A stretch of 64,000 nt of DNA from an uncultured Planococcus sp. (GTDB taxonomy: Bacteria > Bacillota > Bacilli > Bacillales_A > Planococcaceae): contig CANNAE010000009.1 in NCBI GenBank assembly GCA_947502505.1, positions 1-64,000 of the forward strand, in the 5' to 3' direction. A model generated the notes under the pieces. It searched no databases and was not told the origin of the DNA. It worked only from the letters and a program-made list of their open reading frames with translations. This document shows, in pieces, positions 26,310-34,020 of this stretch (position 1 is its first letter; the number at the start of each line of letters is the position of its first letter). Position numbers and translations under genes: made by a program.

Positions 26310-26323
26310 TGAAAGCGATTGCA
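26310..26323. promoter_or_regulatory. cre-like site beside TnrA/GlnR box 3
   Basis: TGAAAGCGATTGCA fits TGWAANCGNTNWCA except for G at position 12. It lies between the divergent PII-amt operon and the uracil-DNA glycosylase gene. Confidence 0.5.
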
Positions 26324-26383
26324 AATAGCGCGAAATAACGGAAAATAAAATTTTCATTAATTTAAGAAGAAAGGGAGATGGAA

Positions 26384-27034
26384 ATGTATAGAATTCCACA
26401 GGAACTAGCGGAACTGGGCAAGAAGCGCATCGAAGGTTTTCCGGTAGAAGGCTTTGTCTGGGGAAGCGGCCCGGAATCTCCCGCGTTGATGCTGGTGGGG
26501 GAAGCACCGGGAGAGAATGAAGTGGAGACGGGGGTCCCGTTTACCGGTCGTGCCGGGAAAGAGTTGATGGCTTCGCTGGAAGGTGTCGGCCTTGAGCGTG
26601 AAGATGTCTACATCACCAGCGCTGTTAGAAGCCGCCCTTATAAATGGGGAGAAAAACGCGCCAGAAGCGGTGAAACGGTAAAACGTAAATACAATCGTGC
26701 CCCGACTAAAAAAGAGATCATTGCCCATGCGCCGATTCTGGATGAAGAAATCCGTGCGGTGAAACCGCCAGTGATTGTAACGCTCGGCAATGTTGGCCTG
26801 CAGCGACTTATTGGGCGTGAAGCTAAAATCATGCAATTGCACGGGGTTTTAATGGAAACGCCCATTCTTTATTGGGACGAAGAAGCGGGCGCATTCCAGG
26901 AGACGCAAGAGAGCTACCACATCTTTCCGACATTCCATCCGGCAAGCGTCTTCTACAATCCAGCTGTTCGCGAACATAAGGATGCGGATTGGGAAAAGCT
27001 CGGGCGTTTATTGCGCAACGAAATACATGAATAA
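26384..27034 (+). CDS. Uracil-DNA glycosylase superfamily protein without Fe-S cysteines
   Basis: 216 residues. The catalytic loop is LMLVGEAPGENEVETGVPF (about 34-52, family 4/5 style GEAPG). TSAVRSRPYK follows, and FPTFHPASV near the C-terminus is the HPxS leucine-loop motif. Family 4 enzymes normally hold a 4Fe-4S cluster with four cysteines; this protein contains no cysteine at all. It would remove uracil or deaminated bases from DNA, but the subgroup is uncertain. The start ATG 26384 is favoured because AAGGGAG sits six bases upstream; ATG 26378 lies on top of that site. Confidence 0.8.
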   Translation: MYRIPQELAELGKKRIEGFPVEGFVWGSGPESPALMLVGEAPGENEVETGVPFTGRAGKELMASLEGVGLEREDVYITSAVRSRPYKWGEKRARSGETVKRKYNRAPTKKEIIAHAPILDEEIRAVKPPVIVTLGNVGLQRLIGREAKIMQLHGVLMETPILYWDEEAGAFQETQESYHIFPTFHPASVFYNPAVREHKDADWEKLGRLLRNEIHE

Positions 27035-27126
27035 TAGAGGTTCTTTCTTTATTGAAGAAAGTTGTGCAAAGGAAACTTCTAGAGTAGAATAGCCTTATTC
27101 ATTACTACTGGAAGGAAGTTGGCTCT

Positions 27127-27936
27127 ATGGACAGTACGGTTTTATTTGCCCTTGGCTTGACGCTTTTCGCGGGGCTTGCAACCGGGATCGGCAGTTTGAT
27201 CGCATTCTTCGCTTCCCGCACCAATACCAAGTTTCTGTCTGTGTCGCTCGGTTTTTCGGCTGGGGTCATGATCTATGTCTCGATGATCGAAATCTTCTTT
27301 AAAGCGAAAGACGCACTGACAGCAGCACAAGGGGAGACGGCTGGCTACTGGCTGACGCTCGCCGGCTTTTTCGGCGGGATGGTATTTATGGCGATTCTTG
27401 ACCGTATCCTGCCGCAGATGGGGAATCCCCATGAAGTCCGGACAGTGGAAGACATGGACGAAGGGCCGACTAACGACGAGTACGCCCGGCTCCGCAAGAT
27501 GGGAATCTTCACGGCGCTGGCGATCGCGATCCACAATTTCCCGGAAGGCATCGCAACGTTCATGTCAGCGATCCAGGATCCGGCGCTCGGTATTGCTATT
27601 GCAATAGCGGTCGCGATCCACAACATTCCAGAAGGCATCGCGGTGTCGGTGCCGATCTACTACGCAACCGGCAGCCGCAAGAAAGCGTTCCAATACAGTT
27701 TTCTCTCAGGGGTCTCCGAACCGGTCGGCGCCATTGCCGCATGGCTGTTCTTGATGCCGTTTTTGAGCGATACTTTGTTCGGCATCATTTTTGCGGGTGT
27801 TGCGGGGATCATGGTGTTTATCTCGCTGGATGAGTTGTTACCAGCTGCGAAGCGCTACGACGAAGCCCATCTATCGATTTACGGGTTGGTTGCCGGAATG
27901 GCAGTCATGGCTCTTAGCCTCGTGCTTCTTGTATAA
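27127..27936 (+). CDS. zupT: ZIP family zinc transporter ZupT
   Basis: A 269-residue carrier with eight helices. The two metal-site signatures are HNFPEG (from residue 136) and HNIPEG (from residue 165), as in bacterial ZupT/GufA-type ZIP proteins, which import zinc and other divalent metals. A charged loop rich in Asp/Glu between helices 3 and 4 (about 105-120) replaces the usual His-rich loop. AAGGAAGTTGG precedes the ATG. The gene's terminator overlaps the next gene's ribosome binding site. No clear Zur box was seen upstream. Confidence 0.92.
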   Translation: MDSTVLFALGLTLFAGLATGIGSLIAFFASRTNTKFLSVSLGFSAGVMIYVSMIEIFFKAKDALTAAQGETAGYWLTLAGFFGGMVFMAILDRILPQMGNPHEVRTVEDMDEGPTNDEYARLRKMGIFTALAIAIHNFPEGIATFMSAIQDPALGIAIAIAVAIHNIPEGIAVSVPIYYATGSRKKAFQYSFLSGVSEPVGAIAAWLFLMPFLSDTLFGIIFAGVAGIMVFISLDELLPAAKRYDEAHLSIYGLVAGMAVMALSLVLLV

Positions 27937-27947
27937 ATTGAAACCTG

Positions 27948-27987
27948 ACGCTTCTTTGGCCGTATAACGGGTCAAGGAGGCGTTTTT
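27948..27987 (+). terminator. Terminator hairpin that contains the next gene's Shine-Dalgarno
   Basis: ACGCTTCTTTGGCC (27948-27961) pairs with GGTCAAGGAGGCGT (27970-27983) using G-T wobbles in five positions, followed by TTTTT and then ATG at 27990. The AAGGAGG in the right arm is the ribosome binding site of the DUF4003 gene. Confidence 0.7.
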
Positions 27988-27989
27988 CA

Positions 27990-28934
27990 ATGGAAGTCAA
28001 AAAAATTGAGGAAACTTACGAACAGATTTCAAAAGCGCTGGGTTGGACGACGGATAAGCAAGTGTCGCTTGCGGTGGCGATGATTTATTTAAGCCGCGGC
28101 CGTGAATTTGATGAGGACGCTCATCATCAGGTTTCTCAGCTTATCAAAAATCAAGAAGGATTCTTATCGCCGCTGCGTGCGCATCTTCACCATATCGTCG
28201 CGGCTTACCTGGCACTTGGAGAAAAGCCTGCACAAGAAGCGCTGGAATTGCTAAACGCTAACCAACGAGCTTTGAACGAGCACAAGTTCTGGAAGAGTTC
28301 CTATACCTATCTCGGTGGTTTAATGATGACAAAACCAGAGGAAGCGGGGCGTGCGAGGGAATTGTATAAGGCCATGCAAACCCACCATCCTTTCCTTACT
28401 TCGAGTGAAGATATCCCGTACGTTGCTTTGTTGTCGAATCAGGAAGGTGATGTGCGGGAGCGTGCGGAAACCATGAACCGTTATTATAAGGAGCTGCGCC
28501 CTCAAGGGTTTTCAGCCGGCAACCAGCTGCAATGGCTGAGTCAGGTCCTGACATTCGATTCACCCGTATTTCAGCCGGAATTGGCAGGTCGGGTCGTGGC
28601 CATTCGTGATTTTCTGAAAGCGGAAAAGATAAAAGTGCGTGCGGAACATTATCCTGTGTTGGGCTTTTTGGCTGTCGCAAAAGCGGATGGTGAAGCTTTG
28701 CATAAGGTTGTGGACATGGCCCGCGAGCTAGAAGCATCGAAATTATTCCGTTGGTACAGCCAGTGGGTTCTCCCATCAGCAATCCAATTGACCTTGGCAG
28801 AATCAGTGCAGCTGCATGATAAAGGCGTGGCAGTATTCGCGGCTTCGGTCGAAATGCTTTTGCAGGCCCAGCAAGCAGCGATGATGCTCGGCATGAGTGC
28901 GATCATCGCTTCTTCCAATAATTCCGGGAGCTGA
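27990..28934 (+). CDS. DUF4003 family protein
   Basis: A 314-residue, mostly helical soluble protein matching the DUF4003 family of Bacilli (opening MEVKKIEETYEQISKALGW, then an AMIYLSRGREFD segment). It ends in a glutamine/alanine-rich helix (MLLQAQQAAMMLGMSA). No catalytic motif is evident and the function of the family is unknown. AAGGAGGCG precedes the ATG, but that sequence is also the right arm of a terminator-like hairpin, so translation may depend on how much transcript reads through or unfolds. Confidence 0.82.
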   Translation: MEVKKIEETYEQISKALGWTTDKQVSLAVAMIYLSRGREFDEDAHHQVSQLIKNQEGFLSPLRAHLHHIVAAYLALGEKPAQEALELLNANQRALNEHKFWKSSYTYLGGLMMTKPEEAGRARELYKAMQTHHPFLTSSEDIPYVALLSNQEGDVRERAETMNRYYKELRPQGFSAGNQLQWLSQVLTFDSPVFQPELAGRVVAIRDFLKAEKIKVRAEHYPVLGFLAVAKADGEALHKVVDMARELEASKLFRWYSQWVLPSAIQLTLAESVQLHDKGVAVFAASVEMLLQAQQAAMMLGMSAIIASSNNSGS

Positions 28935-28959
28935 TTACGAAGCTCTCAGACATCCCTTG

Positions 28960-28998
28960 TCACTTTATGCCTGTAGCGGTATAGTTAAGGTGTAAACA
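28960..28998 (+). promoter_or_regulatory. Predicted promoter of niaP
   Basis: CTTGTCAC with a TTGTCA -35 and TATAGT -10 (in GCGGTATAGTTAAGG) spaced about 17 bases apart, directly upstream of the repeated AGACAAG element. Confidence 0.6.
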
Positions 28999-29003
28999 AT
29001 AAC

Positions 29004-29022
29004 AGACAAGTGTCAAGACAAG
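29004..29022. promoter_or_regulatory. Candidate NiaR-type operator before niaP
   Basis: AGACAAG-TGTCA-AGACAAG is a 12-bp-period direct repeat that also holds TGTC/GACA half-sites. It lies between the -10 and the ribosome binding site. B. subtilis NiaR operators carry TGTC/GACA-type elements, so nicotinate repression is plausible but not proven. Confidence 0.45.
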
Positions 29023-29032
29023 GGGAAAGAAT

Positions 29033-30250
29033 ATGACAACTGCGACAGAAAAAAATACAAAACCTATTTCACAACGGAAATTATTAGGCGTAGCGGGACT
29101 CGGCTGGCTATTTGATGCCATGGACGTCGGGATTTTGGCGTTTGTCATTGCGGCGCTTCACGAAGATTGGGGCCTGACTTCCCAGCAGATGGGGTGGATC
29201 GGCAGCGTCAACTCGATCGGGATGGCCGTGGGTGCATTCGTGTTCGGCATTTACGCCGACCGTGTTGGGCGCAAGAAAATTTTCATCATCACCTTATTAT
29301 TGTTCTCGCTGGCGAGTGGCATCTCGGCGTTTACTACGACGCTTGCCGCTTTCTTGATTCTGCGTTTCTTTGTCGGCATGGGGCTTGGCGGGGAATTGCC
29401 GGTCGCTTCGACTTTAGTGTCAGAAAGTGTCCCGGCAAAAGACCGGGGCCGGGTAGTTGTATTGCTCGAGAGTTTCTGGGCTGCCGGTTGGCTGGTCGCT
29501 GCGATCATTTCGTACTTCATCATTCCTGAATACGGCTGGCGGATTGCGCTATTGTTGACGGCGTTGCCTGCTTTTTATGCTTTATACTTGCGCATCAATT
29601 TGCCGGATTCGCCGCAGTTCACAGCGAAAAAAGATGTGCTGCGATCGGTTTCGACCAATATCCGTGAAGTCTGGTCGAAAACGTACCGGCGCCCGACGAT
29701 CATGCTGTGGATTGTTTGGTTTACAGTGGTGTTTTCTTATTATGGGATGTTCTTGTGGCTTCCGAGCGTCATGGTGATGAAAGGCTTCCCGCTCATTCAA
29801 AGTTTCCAATACGTACTGATCATGACGCTAGCGCAATTGCCGGGATATTTCTCGGCGGCATGGCTTATCGAGCGCGCTGGGCGGAAATTCGTGCTGGTGA
29901 CATATTTGATCGGGACCGCGGCTTCTGCTTTGGCTTTCGGCAACGCCGACACAGTTACAGCACTGGTAGTGTCCGGGGCATTCTTGTCATTCTTTAACCT
30001 GGGGGCATGGGGAGCGCTTTATGCTTACTCGCCTGAACAATACCCGACAGTCATCCGCGCGACCGGGACCGGAATGGCCGCATCTTTTGGCCGTATCGGT
30101 GGCATTCTCGGGCCGCTTCTCGTCGGTTCGATGCTGACGGCAGGATTTGGGATCAATGTAATTTTTGCGATTTTCTGCGTGTCGATTTTAATCGGTGCCA
30201 TGGCAGTCGCTTTCCTTGGAACAGAAACGAAACAGATGGAATTGGAATAA
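29033..30250 (+). CDS. niaP: MFS transporter, niacin/nicotinate importer NiaP (YceI-type)
   Basis: A 405-residue major facilitator with twelve helices. The start PISQRKLLGVAGLGWLFDAM and the MFS signature YADRVGRKK (about 82-90) are very close to B. subtilis NiaP (yceI). So are the VSESVPAKDRGRVVVLLESF and YSPEQYPTVIRATGTG segments. It imports nicotinate for NAD synthesis. AAGGGGAAAG precedes the ATG, and a repeated AGACAAG element suggests NiaR control. It is monocistronic, ending at the hairpin at 30255. Confidence 0.87.
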   Translation: MTTATEKNTKPISQRKLLGVAGLGWLFDAMDVGILAFVIAALHEDWGLTSQQMGWIGSVNSIGMAVGAFVFGIYADRVGRKKIFIITLLLFSLASGISAFTTTLAAFLILRFFVGMGLGGELPVASTLVSESVPAKDRGRVVVLLESFWAAGWLVAAIISYFIIPEYGWRIALLLTALPAFYALYLRINLPDSPQFTAKKDVLRSVSTNIREVWSKTYRRPTIMLWIVWFTVVFSYYGMFLWLPSVMVMKGFPLIQSFQYVLIMTLAQLPGYFSAAWLIERAGRKFVLVTYLIGTAASALAFGNADTVTALVVSGAFLSFFNLGAWGALYAYSPEQYPTVIRATGTGMAASFGRIGGILGPLLVGSMLTAGFGINVIFAIFCVSILIGAMAVAFLGTETKQMELE

Positions 30251-30254
30251 AGAG

Positions 30255-30283
30255 ACGCGGGCCCGAAAAGGCTCGCGTTTTCG
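30255..30283 (+). terminator. Terminator of niaP
   Basis: ACGCGGGCC pairs with GGCTCGCGT (one mismatch), followed by TTTTCGTTTT. Confidence 0.7.
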
Positions 30284-30371
30284 TTTTCTCTATAACACAA
30301 AGAGGAAAATGAGGTGAAAACAGCCAATAAGTTAATGAAGAAATGAATTTAATGGAAACGAGTGTGGGGAT

Positions 30372-31214
30372 ATGGAATGGAAATGGTATCAGGAAATCGG
30401 TTCATATATGGAAAAAGCGAGACCCTTGCTTGAAAAAAGGGAAGACCTATATAGTTTGTTTCTCGGCGTATTAGGCCAGATTGAACAAGGCCGCTACAAA
30501 ACCTTCTTTTTAGGGCTCGCAGAAGATGGGCAGGGAGTTGCTGCGTTAGCGTTGATCACGCCGCCTCATCCTTTGCAATTGATCGTCTTGCGCGAAGCTC
30601 CGGGTGTAGAGTTAGTGGCAGCGGCAGAATTCCGCGAGGCGGGCATCGCTGTGCCGGGAGTCATTGGCGATAAAGCGACTGCGGATAGTTTTGCGTCAGC
30701 TTGGGGAGGCCCTGTAGAAGTGGCGATGGACCAAGGCTTGTACCGGATCGATGCGGTGCAGAAAAAACTGCCGAAAAGCACGGGCAGCTGGCGAGTGGCC
30801 AATCGTTTGGATGCGCCTTTACTGGTCGAATGGTATCAATTATTTGCCGAAGACACTGGCATCGGAAATCCGTCGCAAGAAGAGGCAGAAGAAAAGATAG
30901 CCGATTTTATCTCGCGCAAGGAAGTGTTTCTGTGGGAAGATGAAGGGCGTGTTGTGTCCTGCATGAAAAAGGCGCGGCCCTCTAAACACGGCATTACCGT
31001 ATCGTTCGTCTTTACGCCTAAAGAGCTGCGGAAAAAAGGCTATGCCCGCACACTGGTTGCCGAAGTTACTGAAGAGCTGCTGAATGAGTATGAGTTTGCT
31101 ATGCTTTATACAGACCTGTCAAACGGCACTTCCAATAAAATCTATAGGGAGATCGGCTATGAGCAGATCGCCAATCCGGTGCACTTGAAACTTGCGCAGC
31201 TGGAGGGGGAGTAA
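30372..31214 (+). CDS. GNAT family N-acetyltransferase
   Basis: 280 residues. The C-terminal half carries the GNAT acetyl-CoA loop: VSFVFTPKELRKKGYARTLV (about 212-231), followed by YTDLSNGTSNKIYREIGYE, the usual end of the domain. The N-terminal half is a more divergent acetyltransferase-like region, as in many 280-residue Bacilli members. The acceptor substrate is unknown. GGGGATATGG precedes the ATG; the site is modest. It stands between niaP and the Opu-type operon. Confidence 0.85.
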   Translation: MEWKWYQEIGSYMEKARPLLEKREDLYSLFLGVLGQIEQGRYKTFFLGLAEDGQGVAALALITPPHPLQLIVLREAPGVELVAAAEFREAGIAVPGVIGDKATADSFASAWGGPVEVAMDQGLYRIDAVQKKLPKSTGSWRVANRLDAPLLVEWYQLFAEDTGIGNPSQEEAEEKIADFISRKEVFLWEDEGRVVSCMKKARPSKHGITVSFVFTPKELRKKGYARTLVAEVTEELLNEYEFAMLYTDLSNGTSNKIYREIGYEQIANPVHLKLAQLEGE

Positions 31215-31267
31215 AGCCCTGTGTATAAGGGTATAGAAAAACGACCAATTGAAAGGGGGCGAAGCGA

Positions 31268-32236
31268 ATGATCCGCTTTGACAAGGTCACGAAACGATTT
31301 CCGGATGGAACGGAAGCGTTGAAAGACATTACGCTTGATCTGCCCGCGCGCCAGCTGACGGCTATTATTGGCCCGAGTGGCTGCGGGAAAACGACTTTAA
31401 TGAAAATGGTGAACAAGCTGGAAAATCCGACGGCAGGCGCCATATACATAGACGATGAGCCCATTACCGGCATGAACGAGGTGCAATTGAGGCGTTCGAT
31501 CGGCTATGTCATCCAGCGCATCGGCCTGTTTCCACATATGACCATCGCCGACAATGTTTCACTTGTCCCGAAGCTATTGAATTGGACGGCCGATAAATCC
31601 AATGAACGTTCGAGAGAATTATTGCAATTGGTCGGCTTGGATCCGGATGTCTTTATGGACCGTTATCCATTGGAGTTGAGCGGCGGCCAGCAGCAGCGGG
31701 TCGGCGTGGTCCGTGCGCTTGCGGGCGATCCGAATATCGTCTTGATGGATGAACCGTTTTCCGCGCTCGACCCGATCAGCCGGGAACAATTGCAGGATGA
31801 GCTGCGCCATTTGCAGCAAGAAATCCATAAAACGATCATTTTCGTTACCCACGATATGGACGAGGCCTTGAAAATCGCCGATACCATTGTCGTGATGAAA
31901 GATGGCCAAATCGAACAGATCGGGACGCCGCAGCAATTGATCGATGAACCCGCCAGCGAATTTGTGCGGAATTTCATCGGCACAGAGCGCATCAATCAAA
32001 AACGTTCGTTCGGTGAGCGGCGCTTGAAGGAATTCGTCTCTCTCTTCGATAAAGACTGGGCTGGAGAAGCCGAGCAGGCAGATGCCAAATTGACAGTCGG
32101 CGATGCCCATCAACTATTGGAGCAAAGCGGCAAGCCGCGTCTCGCCGTAGTCGACGAAGGACAGCTAGTCGGCTATGCCGGGGAACGTGAACTCTTAAGA
32201 GCTGCGCTTCAGGCAGGGAAGGGGGCCGCAGTATGA
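31268..32236 (+). CDS. Osmoprotectant ABC transporter ATP-binding protein (OpuBA/OpuCA-like)
   Basis: 322 residues. The ATPase domain has Walker A GPSGCGKTT (35-43), Q-loop QRIGLFPHMT, signature LSGGQQQRVG (about 137-146), Walker B VLMDEPFSALD and switch THDMDEA. A C-terminal region of about 80 residues resembles one reduced CBS domain, which in OpuCA senses ionic strength or nucleotides; the usual second CBS seems short or missing. It energises uptake of betaine/choline-type osmoprotectants. AAAGGGGGCG precedes the ATG. It overlaps the permease gene by four bases. Confidence 0.9.
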   Translation: MIRFDKVTKRFPDGTEALKDITLDLPARQLTAIIGPSGCGKTTLMKMVNKLENPTAGAIYIDDEPITGMNEVQLRRSIGYVIQRIGLFPHMTIADNVSLVPKLLNWTADKSNERSRELLQLVGLDPDVFMDRYPLELSGGQQQRVGVVRALAGDPNIVLMDEPFSALDPISREQLQDELRHLQQEIHKTIIFVTHDMDEALKIADTIVVMKDGQIEQIGTPQQLIDEPASEFVRNFIGTERINQKRSFGERRLKEFVSLFDKDWAGEAEQADAKLTVGDAHQLLEQSGKPRLAVVDEGQLVGYAGERELLRAALQAGKGAAV

Positions 32237-32871
32237 ATGCATTTTTCGATACACTTATCAGCCGCCAGGACATGATTCAAGATGCCTTTATTGAACATAT
32301 TTATTTATCGTTTGTGGCAGTGGCGATCGGCATTGCAATCGCTTTGCCGACGGGAGTCATCATCGCGCGTTACCGGCGTTTTGCTGAACCGGTTATCGGC
32401 GTGACGGCGATATTCCAGACAATACCGAGTTTAGCTTTATTCGGCTTTTTGGTGCCGATTTTAGGTATCGGGTCGCCGACTGCATTAATTGCATTAATCA
32501 TCTATGCGCTATTGCCGATTTTGCGCAATACATACGCAGGCATCGTCGGAGTCGACGGATCGACGATTGAAGCAGGGCGTGGAATGGGCATGACGAGAAC
32601 GCAAATCCTGCGCCAGATCGAATTGCCGCTGGCGCTGCCATTCATCATGGCTGGCGTCCGCACGGCTACGGTCTTGACGGTCGGCATCGCGACGCTTGCG
32701 ACTTTTGTCGGCGCGGGCGGGCTGGGTGATATCATCTACCGCGGGCTGCAATCGTATAATAATTCCTTGGTGCTCGCAGGCGCCTTGCCGGTCGCTTTAT
32801 TGGCAATCGGCTTTGATTTGATTTTGAAATGGATTGAAAAACGCGCTACGCCAAAAGGCTTGAAAATTTAA
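32233..32871 (+). CDS. Osmoprotectant ABC transporter permease (OpuBB-like)
   Basis: A 212-residue BPD-type permease with five or six helices. The EAA-type coupling loop is DGSTIEAGRGMGMTRTQIL (about 117-135), and GIATLATFVGAGGLGDIIYR follows. Length matches OpuBB/OpuCB. It is translationally coupled to the ATPase gene by ATGA. OpuB and OpuC operons of B. subtilis have a second permease gene after the binding protein; none is present here, so this subunit may act as a homodimer. Confidence 0.9.
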   Translation: MNAFFDTLISRQDMIQDAFIEHIYLSFVAVAIGIAIALPTGVIIARYRRFAEPVIGVTAIFQTIPSLALFGFLVPILGIGSPTALIALIIYALLPILRNTYAGIVGVDGSTIEAGRGMGMTRTQILRQIELPLALPFIMAGVRTATVLTVGIATLATFVGAGGLGDIIYRGLQSYNNSLVLAGALPVALLAIGFDLILKWIEKRATPKGLKI

Positions 32872-32953
32872 TTGAGCTAGCGCTGCTATGGATGAAAATG
32901 GCAAGATGGATACGGAAAGCAGGCTCGAAACGGGCCGAGAAGGAGGAGCATCA

Positions 32954-33847
32954 ATGAAAAAAACAGCATTTGGAATCTTGCTTGGAACGTCTGCAGTCTT
33001 GGCTGCCTGTGGCGGCGGGGCGGAATCAGAACCGATTGTCATCGGGGGCAAGCCTTGGACAGAACAGTACATCCTGCCGCATATCGTCGGACAGTATATC
33101 GAAGCGAATTCGGATTATAGCGTGGAATACGAGGAAGGGCTCGGGGAAGTATCGATCTTGACGCCTGCACTCGAACAGGGCGATATCGACCTGTATGTCG
33201 AATATACCGGGACCGGGCTGAAAGATGTCTTGAAGCGGGAGTCGACGCCAGGGCAGTCTTCTGAGGAAGTCTTGGAAGAAGTGCGGGCAGGCTATGAAGA
33301 AGAATTGGGCGCCACGTGGCTTGAGCCGCTTGGGTTCGAAAATGGCTATACCTTGGCTTACGCGAACGATTACGACGCAGACACTTATTCAGACCTTGCA
33401 GAAATCTCGCAATCCGAAAATATGACTTTCGGGGCGCCGCATCCATTCTATGAGCGGCAAGGAGATGGATATGACGACATGGTCGCCACTTATCCATTCG
33501 AGTTTTCAGCGACGGAAAGCTTCGATCCGGCCATCATGTACGAAGCGGTCCAAAATGGGGATGTCGATGTCATTCCGGCCTTTACGACCGATAGCCGTAT
33601 CGACTTGTTCAACTTGAAAACAACAGAAGACGACCAATCGTTCTTCCCGAAATACGATGCAGTGCCGGTTGTCCGGATGGATACACTCGAAGAATATCCT
33701 GAACTTGAAGAGCTATTGAACGAGCTTGCCGGGCAGATCACAGAAGAAGAAATGCTCGCGATGAACTCGCGCGTTGATGCTGACCAGGAAATCCCGAACG
33801 AAGTAGCACGTGATTTCCTAATTGAAAAAGGCTTGATCGAAGAATGA
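32954..33847 (+). CDS. Osmoprotectant-binding lipoprotein (OpuBC/OpuCC-like)
   Basis: 297 residues. A signal peptide with lipobox LAAC (Cys at about residue 20) is followed by an OpuAC-type substrate-binding domain beginning IVIGGKPWTEQYILPHIVGQ. DLYVEYTGTGL (about 80-90) and YTLAYANDYD match the betaine/choline-binding family. AGAAGGAGGAGC before ATG 32954 fixes the start; the frame is open 66 bases further up. It ends with a strong terminator. The exact ligand (choline, betaine, carnitine or another quaternary amine) is not determinable by eye. Confidence 0.9.
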   Translation: MKKTAFGILLGTSAVLAACGGGAESEPIVIGGKPWTEQYILPHIVGQYIEANSDYSVEYEEGLGEVSILTPALEQGDIDLYVEYTGTGLKDVLKRESTPGQSSEEVLEEVRAGYEEELGATWLEPLGFENGYTLAYANDYDADTYSDLAEISQSENMTFGAPHPFYERQGDGYDDMVATYPFEFSATESFDPAIMYEAVQNGDVDVIPAFTTDSRIDLFNLKTTEDDQSFFPKYDAVPVVRMDTLEEYPELEELLNELAGQITEEEMLAMNSRVDADQEIPNEVARDFLIEKGLIEE

Positions 33848-33848
33848 T

Positions 33849-33885
33849 AAAACCCTCTGCGGCATTGCGCTGCAGAGGGTTTTTT
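33849..33885 (+). terminator. Terminator of the osmoprotectant operon
   Basis: AAAACCCTCTGC pairs with GCAGAGGGTTTT around an 11-base loop, followed by further T. Confidence 0.92.
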
Positions 33886-33953
33886 GCGCAAAATGGGCAT
33901 CGATAGTTTTTCGTGTAGTAATCCATAGGGGATTCTTGTACAATGAAACGAGA

Positions 33954-33971
33954 TGAATGAATAGTCATTCA
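33954..33971. promoter_or_regulatory. FadR operator before the beta-oxidation operon
   Basis: TGAATGAATAGTCATTCA is a palindrome that matches the Bacillus FadR consensus TGAATGAMTANTCATTCA at every position. It lies 50 bases before the thiolase start. Long-chain acyl-CoA would release FadR. Confidence 0.9.
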
Positions 33972-33987
33972 ATTCAGTTTAATTAAA

Positions 33988-34001
33988 TGAAAGCGATTTC
34001 A
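33988..34001. promoter_or_regulatory. cre site (CcpA operator) before the beta-oxidation operon
   Basis: TGAAAGCGATTTCA matches TGWAANCGNTNWCA exactly and sits 16 bp after the FadR box, 20 bases before the thiolase ATG. Confidence 0.85.
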
Positions 34002-34020
34002 AATATGGGAGTGATTGTGA

